Below, piece after piece: positions 52,644 through 61,869 of a DNA stretch of 64,000 bases (position 1 is the stretch's first letter; each line of letters opens with the position of its first letter). Both the position numbers and the translations under genes were made by a program. The stretch spans positions 6,393 to 70,392 of the forward strand of contig JAZLFR010000041.1 of NCBI GenBank assembly GCA_045615885.1, in the 5' to 3' direction. Origin of the DNA: UBA1765 sp045615885 (lineage in GTDB: Bacteria > Fibrobacterota > Fibrobacteria > Fibrobacterales > Fibrobacteraceae). The notes below the pieces were generated by a model. It was given only the letters and a program-made list of their open reading frames with translations, had not been told where the DNA came from and searched no databases.

Positions 52644-54473
52644 TTGTATTTTGTGAATTTATTTCGTATCATATTATTTTTGATTGTCTTTTCTGCCTTT
52701 TCCATTGCAGCTGTGGAAGAAGCGGATTTGCCCGTGCCTGTTGATTCGTTGCAGACTTTTACTGTCGATGCCGTTGAAATTGAAATTGGTGATGCATTCG
52801 ATGATTCCAAGGCGCATACTTTTTTGGACAGTGCCCTTTATGGCATTTTAAATGTGATCCATGTAGAAACTCATGAAGCTGTAGTCCGCAAGCTATTGCT
52901 TTTTGAACCGGGCGATACAGTGAGCCTTTACCAGCTGATTGAATCGGAACGTTACCTGCGAGACCAGCGTTACATTTCTGATGCTAGCATTACCCGCGAA
53001 GTTCGTGATGGTAAAAATGTGATGAAGGTTAAGACGAGCGACAACTGGACGCTTTCTATTCCAGTCGCTCTAGAGCACCCAGGTGACGAATGGTATTACG
53101 GCATTGGTATTCAAGAAAACAATTTCCTGGGCTTTGGTCAGACCGTTGGCGTGTATTATTCGCACGACGAGTTTCGAGACATGTTCCAGGGCATGTACGA
53201 AAACTCAAATTTCTTTGCTAGGCACAATCATTTCAAGGGGCTCTACAGCTACAACACAGATGGCTACACAGCCTTTGGGCAAATGAACCTGCCGTATCTA
53301 ACGCGTACCAAAAATCAGTGGGCATATACCATTGAAGGTTTAAGCTCGGAATCGGACGTCACTTACTATGCAAGTGGCAAGCTTCCGTATGGTTCTGCAC
53401 AAATTAATGCGGCCGATTACATAGATGTTGATCCGGCTTGCGACTTGAAGGCTGGTGGTTGCGCAAAAGATGAAATGGCTGCAAAGGATACCTTGTTGGA
53501 ACGTGCCGGCAAATTGAATGATGGCAAAAAGGCCCTCAAGGTCATGACTGTAAAACGCATGCGCGAAGATTCCTTGAGCTTGCGCCTTGGCCATTCGTTT
53601 GGCAATTCGCTTTATAAATTCTATTTGACTGCTTCTTACGACTACCACGATTATGGCAATGACTATTCCAAGGTCAATCGTTATTTTATAAAAGATGATG
53701 AAGAAGTGTATGCTGTTCAGAAGGAAGCGTTGCCTGTTTGGATTCCTTCGTTTACGGATTCTCGTTTCGGCATCGCGGCAGAAATTTCAAGAATTCGCTA
53801 TGACCGCATTCTCAATTATCAGAATGTGAAATGGATTGAAGATGTGGATCGTGGCTATTCCGTGAAGGCGAAAATTTCAAAGAACTCGGAACAGCTCGGC
53901 GCAAGCGACAACGACTGGCGTTTGGATTACCGCATTAAGCTAGCTCTTGGCGGTAATGTGAATCATCTTTCGCTTGGCGTAAATTCCTTTTTCTATTTCG
54001 ACGAAGAAGCTCGCCGCGACATTTATGAAAAGGTCTCGATGCAGTACATTTTCAAACCGACTAATTTCTATTCCACAGTGTTTGAAGGCCAGATGGATGC
54101 GTACAAGCGAGCTGCCCTTGGTAAGCAATTGACCCTTGGCGGCATTGCAGGCATGAACGGACTGCCGACGGCAATTTTTGCTGGACAAGCCAGGTTTTAC
54201 GCCAATCTGGAACAGCGTTTTTTTCCGCCTATTGAAATCGGCACCGTAGTGCCTGTTTTTACCGCTTTTGTTAGCGCAGGCGAAACAACAACTGCGCTGC
54301 ACGAATTTGAACCGCGCGATTTGCAATACCTTGCTGGTATCGGCGTGCGCTTTGGCATGACAAAATCCATTGTCCGAGCAGTGAACCACATCAATTTAAG
54401 TTGGCCGGTACACGGTCCGCTAGAAAAGAACACGACACCACGAATTTCAATCATTGGCAAGTACAATTTGTAG
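52644..54473 (+). CDS. Outer-membrane beta-barrel protein with POTRA-like domain (BamA/TamA-like)
   Basis: A 609-residue exported protein, starting at TTG 52644 (GTG 52653 is an equal candidate). Signal peptide to about 23. Residues 70-135 look like a POTRA domain (VVRKLLLFEPGDTVSLYQLIESERYLRDQRYI). The rest is barrel-like with GIQENNFLGFGQTVGVYYSH and the C-terminal LAGIGVRFGMTKS..HINLSWP of Omp85-type proteins. Shorter than BamA and with a single POTRA, so an accessory Omp85 member. The preceding TIGR02147 gene may control it. Confidence 0.75.
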   Translation: MYFVNLFRIILFLIVFSAFSIAAVEEADLPVPVDSLQTFTVDAVEIEIGDAFDDSKAHTFLDSALYGILNVIHVETHEAVVRKLLLFEPGDTVSLYQLIESERYLRDQRYISDASITREVRDGKNVMKVKTSDNWTLSIPVALEHPGDEWYYGIGIQENNFLGFGQTVGVYYSHDEFRDMFQGMYENSNFFARHNHFKGLYSYNTDGYTAFGQMNLPYLTRTKNQWAYTIEGLSSESDVTYYASGKLPYGSAQINAADYIDVDPACDLKAGGCAKDEMAAKDTLLERAGKLNDGKKALKVMTVKRMREDSLSLRLGHSFGNSLYKFYLTASYDYHDYGNDYSKVNRYFIKDDEEVYAVQKEALPVWIPSFTDSRFGIAAEISRIRYDRILNYQNVKWIEDVDRGYSVKAKISKNSEQLGASDNDWRLDYRIKLALGGNVNHLSLGVNSFFYFDEEARRDIYEKVSMQYIFKPTNFYSTVFEGQMDAYKRAALGKQLTLGGIAGMNGLPTAIFAGQARFYANLEQRFFPPIEIGTVVPVFTAFVSAGETTTALHEFEPRDLQYLAGIGVRFGMTKSIVRAVNHINLSWPVHGPLEKNTTPRISIIGKYNL

Positions 54474-54780
54474 AAACAGAGAACAGAGAACAGAAAACAG
54501 AAGAAAGACGGAAGACGGAAGACGGAAGGCTAAAGCGAGCAACTAACAACTAATGACTAACAATTCTTTAGAGACTAGGTTCTAGAAACTAGAGACTAGA
54601 AACGCACATTTACATTCCCTAACCTCTAGCCTCTAAATCCTAGATCCTAAAATTCTATACCCTATACCCTGAACCCTATCCTCTAAAACAATGGAATTTA
54701 ACAATCTTCTTTCGTCTTTCGTCTACCAGCGAAGCGGTCTTTCGTCTAATCACTAGCCCCTAGATCCTAACCACAATCTT
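54474..54780. repeat. Heptad tract, best-formed example
   Basis: Gene-free 307 bases. Left: purine words in strict 7-base phase (AACAGAG, AACAGAA, GGAAGAC). Right: CT words in 7-base phase (CTAACCT, CTAGCCT, CTAAATC, CTAGATC, CTATACC, CTGAACC, CTATCCT, CTTTCGT, CTAATCA, CTAGCCC). Bases 54667-54761 recur inverted at 22.4-22.6 kb. Confidence 0.9.
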
Positions 54781-55086
54781 ATGCAAAATCTTCTCCGTCG
54801 CTTTTTAGTTGTTGAACTCTTTGTTGGGGTTCTTGCGGTAATCCTTGGCATCGTGCTTACGGTTCTCGTTTGGGATACCGGCTATTACCCCGGTGCCATG
54901 ATGCTCATCGTCACGGGTGCGCTCACGCTTACGCTCAGTTCCCGTGAATTGATGCACCCGACTCCAAAAGAAGAAAAGAACAAGTTCATGAACTTGCTTT
55001 ACACCATGCTTCGCCGCGCATTCTTCTTTTTGAACCTGATGCTTTCAACACTTGTTTTTGGAACACTTACAAATCTTCTTTATTAA
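54781..55086 (+). CDS. Hypothetical small membrane protein
   Basis: A 101-residue protein with three hydrophobic segments (about 8-30, 36-52, 76-99) joined by a charged loop HPTPKEEKNKF. No family recognised. No good Shine-Dalgarno; a heptad tract runs up to the start. Its last four bases overlap the stop of the convergent amidotransferase gene. Probably a real inner-membrane protein. Confidence 0.62.
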   Translation: MQNLLRRFLVVELFVGVLAVILGIVLTVLVWDTGYYPGAMMLIVTGALTLTLSSRELMHPTPKEEKNKFMNLLYTMLRRAFFFLNLMLSTLVFGTLTNLLY

Positions 55087-55745
55087 GATAGAATTTGGTC
55101 AATAAGGTGTTCTAGGGAACGGTTTGCTGCATGCATGTGGCGAGCTGCTTTTGATCGAATATCACGAATATCTTGAATGAACATTCCTGTTTCGACAAGT
55201 TCAGCTCCGCAGTTCTGGATAATGCTTTCCATGCTTTCGGGAGTTGTTTCTAGATGGTATTGTAACCCGTAGGAATTTCCCAGTTTAAAAGCCTGGTTCT
55301 TGCATGCAGCACTGCTGGCCAAAAGCGTTGCGCCTTCGGGCAAGTCAAAGGTCTCGCCGTGCCAATGGAATACGGTTTGTACTTCCCCTGAATTTAAGTG
55401 CGTAATTGGGTGCCAGCCAATTTCCTTTTCTTCGTTTTTCTTGATGGCCGCCCCATGGGCATTTGCAATCATTTGTGCTCCAAGACAAATGCCAAGCATT
55501 GGTCTTCCAAGGTAGGTGAGTTTTCTGCAGAATTCCTTTTCGTCTACAAAGTATGGATATTCGCTTTCGTCAAGGACACTCATTGGTCCTCCCATCAAGA
55601 CTGCAAAATCAACTTCTGCAACATCAGGGAGCGCGTCCCCTTCGTAAAGGCGAATGATATGGATTCTGTGACCTCGTTCCTTTAGAATTTCAAGGATCTT
55701 CCCTGGTCCTTCAAATGCAACGTGTTGTAATATATAGGTCTCCAT
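55083..55745 (-). CDS. Class I glutamine amidotransferase (GMP-synthase-like)
   Basis: A 220-residue stand-alone amidotransferase. ILQHVAFEGPGKI at the start, LMGGPMSVLD, nucleophile Cys in LGICLGAQMIANAHG, and the His of QYHLETTPES near the C-terminus. Such YfeJ/GuaA-like proteins hydrolyse glutamine or gamma-glutamyl compounds; the substrate is not known. Single gene upstream of the purC terminator, divergent from nothing obvious. Confidence 0.9.
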   Translation of the reverse strand: METYILQHVAFEGPGKILEILKERGHRIHIIRLYEGDALPDVAEVDFAVLMGGPMSVLDESEYPYFVDEKEFCRKLTYLGRPMLGICLGAQMIANAHGAAIKKNEEKEIGWHPITHLNSGEVQTVFHWHGETFDLPEGATLLASSAACKNQAFKLGNSYGLQYHLETTPESMESIIQNCGAELVETGMFIQDIRDIRSKAARHMHAANRSLEHLIDQILS

Positions 55746-55821
55746 ATTGAACTAATATATCATTTTCAATAAGGTCATGACAAGATAAAATCGTTAAAAA
55801 AAAGAAAATGTACCGATTGTA

Positions 55822-55862
55822 CAAAACAAAAAGAGCAAACCTATTAGGTTTGCTCTTTTTGT
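55822..55862 (-). terminator. Terminator of purC
   Basis: Sixteen-base stem (55827-55842 with 55846-55861) with an ATT loop; A-rich left arm and T-rich right arm make it bidirectional. Confidence 0.85.
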
Positions 55863-55879
55863 TGCAATTTTAGAACTGA

Positions 55880-56764
55880 TTAAAGTTCCGGCTGCTTGCC
55901 AGTGAGGCGAACGAAAATTTCGATGTACTTGTTGAGAGTGTTCTTCACAACATCTGCCGGGATTTCTGGGCCCGGGTAGCACTTGCCCCAGTCGAGAGTT
56001 TCGAGCCAGTCGCGAATGTACTGCTTGTCGAAGCTTTCCTGGTTCTTGCCGACTTCGTACTTGTCTGCCGGCCAGTAGCGGCTGGAGTCCGGAGTAAGCA
56101 CTTCGTCGATGAGGATCGTTTCGCCATCGATTTCGCCGAATTCGAACTTGGTGTCAGCAAGGATAATGCCCTTGCTTGCGGCGTAGTCGCGAGCCTTGGT
56201 ATAAATGTCGAGGGACATGTTCTTAAGGTCTGTTGCAACACGCTCGCCAACAATGTCGAATGTCTGTTCGAAGCTGATGTTTTCGTCATGGCCTACGTCT
56301 GGCTTTGTGCTCGGTGTGTAGAGCGGCTTTTCGAGCTTCTGGCAGAGCTGCAAGTTTTCTGGGAGAACGTGTCCGCAGATCTTGCCGGTCTTCTGGTAGT
56401 CCTTCCAGCCGGAGCCAACGATGTAGCCACGGACGATACATTCAACGGAATGGCGGTGTGCCTTCTTGACGATCATGGAACGGCCACGGAGGTAGTCGGC
56501 GTGCTTCTTCAAGACTTCCGGATATTCATTCACATCTGCTGTGATCAGGTGGTTCTTCATGCCGAGCTGCTTGAACCAGAACAGGGAAAGCTGGTTCAGG
56601 ATTTTGCCCTTGCCAGGAATCGGTGTCGGGAGGACAACGTCGAATGCAGAGAGACGGTCGCTTGCGACCATGAGGAAGCTGTCGCCGAGGTCGTACATGT
56701 CGCGTACTTTACCTTGGTGGAACAGCGGGACTTCAGTAATCGGGGTTTCAAATTTTAAGCTCAT
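55880..56764 (-). CDS. purC: SAICAR synthetase
   Basis: Adds aspartate to CAIR in purine synthesis. 294 residues from ATG 56764; an ATG three codons earlier is less likely. Motifs: HQGKVRDMYDLG, SDRLSAFDVVLPTPIPGKG, VECIVRGYIVGSGWKDYQKTG, LADTKFEFGE and EVLTPDSSRYW. This is the 290-residue form common outside enterics. Stand-alone gene with its own terminator. Confidence 0.96.
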   Translation of the reverse strand: MSLKFETPITEVPLFHQGKVRDMYDLGDSFLMVASDRLSAFDVVLPTPIPGKGKILNQLSLFWFKQLGMKNHLITADVNEYPEVLKKHADYLRGRSMIVKKAHRHSVECIVRGYIVGSGWKDYQKTGKICGHVLPENLQLCQKLEKPLYTPSTKPDVGHDENISFEQTFDIVGERVATDLKNMSLDIYTKARDYAASKGIILADTKFEFGEIDGETILIDEVLTPDSSRYWPADKYEVGKNQESFDKQYIRDWLETLDWGKCYPGPEIPADVVKNTLNKYIEIFVRLTGKQPEL

Positions 56765-56963
56765 AGTGCCCAAAATTTAGGCATTTTCTTTGAATTTGGC
56801 AATTCGAGGCTGCATCTAAATACAATTTCTTAAAACAAGTTTCAACAAAGGATAGAATGACTCGCAAAAGAGCGACGGTAAGCAAAAGATAAGTTCGCTG
56901 TATAGATAAATATTTTAGATTATACCCCGGATTGGATGGTCATTCATAAAAAAGGAATTATCT

Positions 56964-58493
56964 ATGACAAAGACCAAAACTGTTTTGAATGTAGCCATGA
57001 GCCTTTCTGCGGCCTTGGCCTTGACTTTTACAGCTTGCTCTTCTGATTCCAGTAGCAGCAGTAGTAACGGCAATGGCGACGAAGAAATCAGCTCTTCTTC
57101 AATATCCGAAGAAGATATCTCGTCCTCCTCTTCCTCTCGAGAAAAGGGTAGTTCCAGCTCCGTCAAGAAAGAAGAAGAAAATCCTTCTGATGACGATGGC
57201 AAGTCTTCTAGTTCCAGAAACTCTGTCAAGAGCTCCAGCAGTTCCTATGTTTGGAACCCGACTGTTCCGACCGAAGCTCCCGCAACGACAGCCGACCCTA
57301 AGAGAACAATTGATTTCTACAAGACTTGGAAGGAATTCTTTGTAAGAACCCTCTCTGAAGAAAAAGCTGCATATCCGGAACTTGGCCAGGAATTTAACGA
57401 AGTTTTTGGTAGCTATGTGAAGGAAGGCTGGGACCCGGCTCGCGTAGTTTGGCAGGTTTCCAACGATTCCAAGTGCATTATTGAAGAAGCCGAAAGCACT
57501 CCGATGTACAAGCGTGGCTGTACAGTTTCTGAAGGCATCGGCTACGGCATGATGATTTCCGTTCTCATGGAAGACTGGGCTACATTCGACGGCATCTGGA
57601 TTTATAGCAAGGCTTACCGCGAATCTCCGTATGCAGGCCACACCAAGGATAATCCTGGTCTCATGCCTTGGCTCACAAGCACCTTCAACTGGGGTGGCAA
57701 CGGTGTGCTCGATGAATCCAGCGCAACCGACGCGGACCTCGATATTGCAACATCCCTCATTCTTGCCTACAAGAAGACTGGCAAGACCCAGTACCTTGAC
57801 GATGCAAAGAAGTTGGTCAAGGCTCTCTGGGAAGATGAAATCAACCAAGAAAATCTCTTGATCTATTCTGGCGATACTCCGATGTGGCATACCGCGGACC
57901 CGGTTTACAACCTTTGCTACTTCTCTCCGGTTGCAATCCGTCTGTTTGCTGAAATTGACCCGAGTCACGATTGGAAGGGCGTTCTTGATGCTATGTACAC
58001 TTACATGAAGAAGGTCCAAGACGGTGGTACGGGCGTGTTCCCGGACTGGAGCAATACGGCCGGTGTTGCCGTAGACCCGAAGAACGGTTCTGCTACCAAG
58101 ACCTATTGGACATTCAACAAGGAATCTGTACGTATTCCATGGCGCATTTCCTGGGATTATCTCTGGTATAAGGATGAACGTGCTGGCGAAATTTTGAAGA
58201 CATTGAACACCTTTATTTCTGAAAAGGCTGGTGGCGATGCTCACAAGATTCCGGCAACTAACTACTCCTGGAGTTTGGATGTAGGTGCTGACATCACCAA
58301 TAACACTTTGTCTGCCCAGTGGCAAGCCGCATGGTGCGCTACCGGTATTGGTACGAATGCTACCTGGCTTGATGCTTGCGCTACAGACTTGAATTCTGCA
58401 GAAATGAAGACTAGCGCGTCTAGCTACTTCACCAACATTTTGCAGATGATTTACAGCCAGTTGATCAACGGCTGGTTTGTAAAGCCGAACTAA
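56964..58493 (+). CDS. Glycoside hydrolase family 8 lipoprotein (endoglucanase/xylanase)
   Basis: A 509-residue surface enzyme. Lipoprotein signal with FTAC (Cys25), a linker of about 70 residues built of poly-Ser blocks and acidic residues, then a GH8 catalytic domain (about 110-500). The likely acid is Glu190 in CTVSEGIGYGMM and the conserved Asp cluster is ATDADLD (254-260). GH8 enzymes cut beta-1,4 glucan, xylan or chitosan by inversion; for this organism cellulose or xylan is probable. The poly-Ser linker would hold the enzyme away from the membrane. Own terminator. Confidence 0.92.
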   Translation: MTKTKTVLNVAMSLSAALALTFTACSSDSSSSSSNGNGDEEISSSSISEEDISSSSSSREKGSSSSVKKEEENPSDDDGKSSSSRNSVKSSSSSYVWNPTVPTEAPATTADPKRTIDFYKTWKEFFVRTLSEEKAAYPELGQEFNEVFGSYVKEGWDPARVVWQVSNDSKCIIEEAESTPMYKRGCTVSEGIGYGMMISVLMEDWATFDGIWIYSKAYRESPYAGHTKDNPGLMPWLTSTFNWGGNGVLDESSATDADLDIATSLILAYKKTGKTQYLDDAKKLVKALWEDEINQENLLIYSGDTPMWHTADPVYNLCYFSPVAIRLFAEIDPSHDWKGVLDAMYTYMKKVQDGGTGVFPDWSNTAGVAVDPKNGSATKTYWTFNKESVRIPWRISWDYLWYKDERAGEILKTLNTFISEKAGGDAHKIPATNYSWSLDVGADITNNTLSAQWQAAWCATGIGTNATWLDACATDLNSAEMKTSASSYFTNILQMIYSQLINGWFVKPN

Positions 58494-58510
58494 ACTGTTT
58501 GGCTAAGCGT

Positions 58511-58541
58511 ATAAAAGAGCGCCCTGCGGGCGCTCTTTTTT
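58511..58541 (+). terminator. Rho-independent terminator after GH8
   Basis: Twelve-base perfect stem (58513-58524 with 58528-58539) with a TGC loop, then T tract. Confidence 0.88.
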
Positions 58542-58574
58542 GCTTTGTAGTCGTAAAAAATGTATATTCGAAAT

Positions 58575-59084
58575 ATGAACGCAAACATTATTCCGTTTAA
58601 GGGCAAAAAACCAAAAATTGCCGAGAGCGCATTCATTGCTCCCGGTGTGTTTGTCGTTGGCGATGTTGAAATTGGCGAACAGTCTTCCGTGTACTACAAT
58701 GCCGTTTTGCGTGGCGATCTTTCGTACATAAGGATTGGCGACAGAACCAACATTCAGGATAATGTGACCGTGCATCTTTCTTCGGATCATGGAGTTACTC
58801 TCGGTAACGATATTACGGTGGGGCACAATGCCGTTTTGCATGGCTGCACTGTAGAAGACGGTTGCACCGTTGGCATGGGTGCAATAGTCATGGATGGCGC
58901 GCTCATTCGCAAAAATTCGATTGTCGGCGCGGGTGCCGTCGTGACTGCCGGCAGGGAATTCCCGGAAGGGGCTTTGATTCTTGGAGTGCCGGCAAAGTTC
59001 GTGCGTGAACTTACGTTAGACGAAATCGCAAAGAGCCACGAAAATACGCGGCACTATGTGGAACAGCTGGGCGAGCAGGGGTAG
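58575..59084 (+). CDS. Gamma-carbonic-anhydrase-like hexapeptide protein
   Basis: A 169-residue left-handed beta-helix protein. ATG 58575 is used because the earlier ATG 58560 has no ribosome site and lies just after the terminator. The helix has repeated hexapeptides (FVVGDVEIG, DNVTVHLSS), with metal ligands expected at the His of TVHLS and the two in VGHNAVLHG, as in YrdA/CaiE-type gamma-CA proteins. Actual carbonic anhydrase activity is uncertain. It starts a run of genes leading to lipid A synthesis (gap of five bases to the next). Confidence 0.9.
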   Translation: MNANIIPFKGKKPKIAESAFIAPGVFVVGDVEIGEQSSVYYNAVLRGDLSYIRIGDRTNIQDNVTVHLSSDHGVTLGNDITVGHNAVLHGCTVEDGCTVGMGAIVMDGALIRKNSIVGAGAVVTAGREFPEGALILGVPAKFVRELTLDEIAKSHENTRHYVEQLGEQG

Positions 59085-59089
59085 GCGGC

Positions 59090-60052
59090 ATGTACAAGTT
59101 CTACTTTTTGATTAATCCGGTCAGTGGCGGTGGGCAGGGAAAACAAATTTACGAGTTTCTGCCAGAAATCATGCGCTCCATGGATTTTGCAGACGATGAC
59201 TGGCACGCCGAATTTACCACGAAAGATGGCACTCGCGAACAGATTGCAAAGGCTCTTTCTGAAACGGAGACTTTGGTTGCCGTCGGTGGCGATGGCACTG
59301 TGTCTGCCGTGTTCTCTGAAATGATGCACCACCCGCGGCGCTTCGAGGCTAAAATCGGTTTGATCCCGCTTGGCACTGGCAATGACCTTGCTCGCGTTTT
59401 GGGCCTTTACAAGCCGTTTGTCGACAAGGGTCTGCTCTACCTTGTGCGCCGCTTGATTCTGGCACCGGCCCGCTCCTTTGACATTTGGAATGTGAACGGC
59501 AAGGTTGCCTTTGCGAACTATTTTTCGGCTGGCATTGACGCTCGCATTGCCCACGATTTCAATGCAGAACGCAGTTCTGGTAAAATCAAGTCAAATTCCG
59601 TTGTCGTAAACAAGGCGCATTACGTCAAGAGTTTTTTTAAGGATCGCAACTATTGCCTTAAATCGGGTTCGATTACTTTTGTTGACCAGAATGGCGCTCC
59701 TCGCACAATTGACTTGGCGAACCATCGCACGGTAATCATCGGCAACATTCCTAGCTTTGCATCGGGTTCCAACCCGTTCTATAAATCCAATAGCTCCGAT
59801 GGCTTGCTCGAAGTGGTTTGCGTGCCGAACATGGCTTTCTTCCTGCTTTCGATTGCTGTTGGTACGGTGCCGCTTGTGGGCTACATTTTCAAAAAATATT
59901 TCTTGAAATCTTTCAAGGCCCGCAGCATAAAACTTTCACTTGCACAAAATGAATTTTTGCAGGTAGATGGGGAAGATGCCACAGGCACCTTCGGCTCGGA
60001 TGTTGATGTGGAATATGGCTTTTCGGTCCGTATCTTGAGCTTGCAGGAATAA
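59090..60052 (+). CDS. Diacylglycerol/sphingosine kinase family protein (YegS-like)
   Basis: A 320-residue lipid kinase. LINPVSGGGQG at the N-terminus, ATP-binding LVAVGGDGTVSAVF and IPLGTGNDLARVLG, then the C-terminal beta-sandwich with GLLEVVCVP and VDGEDATG. It phosphorylates diacylglycerol or a related lipid at the inner membrane. It lies between a hexapeptide protein and lpxD, a membrane-lipid context. Confidence 0.9.
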   Translation: MYKFYFLINPVSGGGQGKQIYEFLPEIMRSMDFADDDWHAEFTTKDGTREQIAKALSETETLVAVGGDGTVSAVFSEMMHHPRRFEAKIGLIPLGTGNDLARVLGLYKPFVDKGLLYLVRRLILAPARSFDIWNVNGKVAFANYFSAGIDARIAHDFNAERSSGKIKSNSVVVNKAHYVKSFFKDRNYCLKSGSITFVDQNGAPRTIDLANHRTVIIGNIPSFASGSNPFYKSNSSDGLLEVVCVPNMAFFLLSIAVGTVPLVGYIFKKYFLKSFKARSIKLSLAQNEFLQVDGEDATGTFGSDVDVEYGFSVRILSLQE

Positions 60053-60083
60053 ATTTATTGTCCAATGTATTCCGTTTGCTAAA

Positions 60084-61016
60084 ATGTTAGTTTCTGAATT
60101 GGCAAAAAAATTTGACGCCCACTTTGTTGGCGAAGATTTTGAAATTGAAGGCGTTGCCGCGCTTTCAAAGGCTTGCTCTGCGGAACTTTCCTTTTGGACT
60201 GCAGCGAGCGTGAGCGGCGAGGCGCGTTCGACTAATGTCGGTGCCGCTTTTGTTCCAAAAAATTTTGAAGGCAAGCTTGGCAACGCCCGTGCTTTGATTT
60301 TCGTTGCCGACGCGTATGTGGCGATGGTCCGCTATGTAGAAGAATTTATTTTGCCTATAGAATATGCGCCTTCGCAAATTGCAACTACGGCGCAAATTCA
60401 CCCGAGCGCTGTTGTCGAAGGCGTTGTTGGCGAGAACGCCGTTGTAGGCCCGAATTGCACCGTGATGCGGGGCGGGGTTGTAGGCGAAGGAACGGTTCTT
60501 GAAGCGAATGTTACCGTGTATGGTGGCGCTCGCCTCGGCAAGAACTGCGTTGTGCAGGCCGGCGCTGTAATCGGCTCGCGTGGTTTTGGCTTTTATTTTG
60601 AAGATGGAACGCGCAAGCCTGTGCCCCATGTTGCTGGTGTCGTGATTGGCGATGGCTGTGGCATCGGTGCAAACAGCATTGTAGCTGCCGGGTTCCTTTC
60701 GCCGACCTGCATTGGCAACAACACGCAGCTAGATACGCTCGTGCAGATTGGTCACAACTGCACTGTCGGTAACAATGTCTACATGGCTTCGCAATGTGCT
60801 CTCGCCGGTACGACAGTCGTAGAAGACGATGTCGAAATGGGTGGTGCGGCAAAAGCTTCTGGGCATTTGACAATCGGCAAGGGCGCGCGCATTGCCGCTA
60901 AAGCCGGTGTAACCCGCAGCGTGCCGGCGGGCAAGATGTATGCCGGGTTCCCTGCGCAGGAAATTTCTGAATGGCGCAAAGGAATTTTGGAACTTCGCAA
61001 GTTGACGAGGAAATGA
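60084..61016 (+). CDS. lpxD: UDP-3-O-acylglucosamine N-acyltransferase
   Basis: Third step of lipid A synthesis: adds a second acyl chain from acyl-ACP. 310 residues. N-terminal uridine-binding domain (about 1-95), then a left-handed beta-helix of many hexapeptide repeats, catalytic His in TLVQIGHNCTVG, and a helical C-terminus (EISEWRKGILELRKL). It ends one base before lpxC, consistent with an lpxD-lpxC-fabZ operon. Confidence 0.94.
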   Translation: MLVSELAKKFDAHFVGEDFEIEGVAALSKACSAELSFWTAASVSGEARSTNVGAAFVPKNFEGKLGNARALIFVADAYVAMVRYVEEFILPIEYAPSQIATTAQIHPSAVVEGVVGENAVVGPNCTVMRGGVVGEGTVLEANVTVYGGARLGKNCVVQAGAVIGSRGFGFYFEDGTRKPVPHVAGVVIGDGCGIGANSIVAAGFLSPTCIGNNTQLDTLVQIGHNCTVGNNVYMASQCALAGTTVVEDDVEMGGAAKASGHLTIGKGARIAAKAGVTRSVPAGKMYAGFPAQEISEWRKGILELRKLTRK

Positions 61017-61017
61017 A

Positions 61018-61869
61018 ATGCAGACTTTTTCTTCACCATCGCTTTCGTTTGCAAATACAGAAACCTCTGTTTCTGTAACCCGTAACAAGAATCTTTTGGA
61101 ACCATGCGTAGAATGGTGCGTGAATGGGGAGTTGCTTTGGAAAAGCTATGACAAGGCTCGTTTTCAGAATTTAACTGTAGAGACTCCGCGCACCTTGAAA
61201 CTTGGAAACGGAAAACATTCCCTTTCAATGCCGGAACACCTTGCTCCGGTGCTTTTGCTGTGGCCTCATGTGCAGTTTAAGGTAGATGTTTCTGCAAATG
61301 GCGAATTGCCCTTGCTTGATGGCTGTGCAAGGCCTTGGTTCGATGCCCTTGTAAAGGAAGCTAGGCACCCGGCAAACCTTTGCTTTTACGATGCTCCGGT
61401 CAAGTTTAATTTTGAATTTGAAGGTGGCTATTGCAAGGTGGAACCTAGCGATACGTTTGAAGTGGAATACTCCATGGAACGCGGTATTTACAAGGACGAT
61501 GTTTGCTGGAGCATTTACGAGGCTGCCGATTTGTTCCCGCTGTTTGATGCGCGCACTTTTATTTTTGAAGAAGATTACGAGGCAGTGCGCAAGGCAGGGC
61601 TTTTGAACGGTGCTTCTGAAAACTGTGGCTTGTTGCTTCGTAAACTTGGCGGAGCTCAAGTTGAAGTGCTTAACGGGCATTTTTTAAGACATGCCCAGGA
61701 ACCTATGCTCCATAAAGTTCTAGATTTGGTTGGCGATTTAACGCTTTTGGCACCGGCACTCCCGAATGTCAAAATCAGGATTCACAATGGTGGGCACGCC
61801 GCGCACCGCAAAATACTTGAAAGGTTGGTACAATATGTCCCTTCTCGATACACTCCCGAAGTCTTCTAA
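61018..61869 (+). CDS. lpxC: Divergent UDP-3-O-acyl-GlcNAc deacetylase
   Basis: Zinc deacetylase committing to lipid A. 283 residues, shorter than the usual 300 or so and quite divergent. The zinc ligands appear conserved: His in SMPEHLAPVLL, and His/Asp in MLHKVLDLVGDL. The acid-base His is in IHNGGHAAHRK. ARTFIFEEDYEAVRKAGL is the conserved second-domain segment, and LLDGCARPWFDAL replaces the usual LDGSA. Its last 35 bases overlap fabZ. The divergence could affect sensitivity to LpxC ligands. Confidence 0.85.
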   Translation: MQTFSSPSLSFANTETSVSVTRNKNLLEPCVEWCVNGELLWKSYDKARFQNLTVETPRTLKLGNGKHSLSMPEHLAPVLLLWPHVQFKVDVSANGELPLLDGCARPWFDALVKEARHPANLCFYDAPVKFNFEFEGGYCKVEPSDTFEVEYSMERGIYKDDVCWSIYEAADLFPLFDARTFIFEEDYEAVRKAGLLNGASENCGLLLRKLGGAQVEVLNGHFLRHAQEPMLHKVLDLVGDLTLLAPALPNVKIRIHNGGHAAHRKILERLVQYVPSRYTPEVF

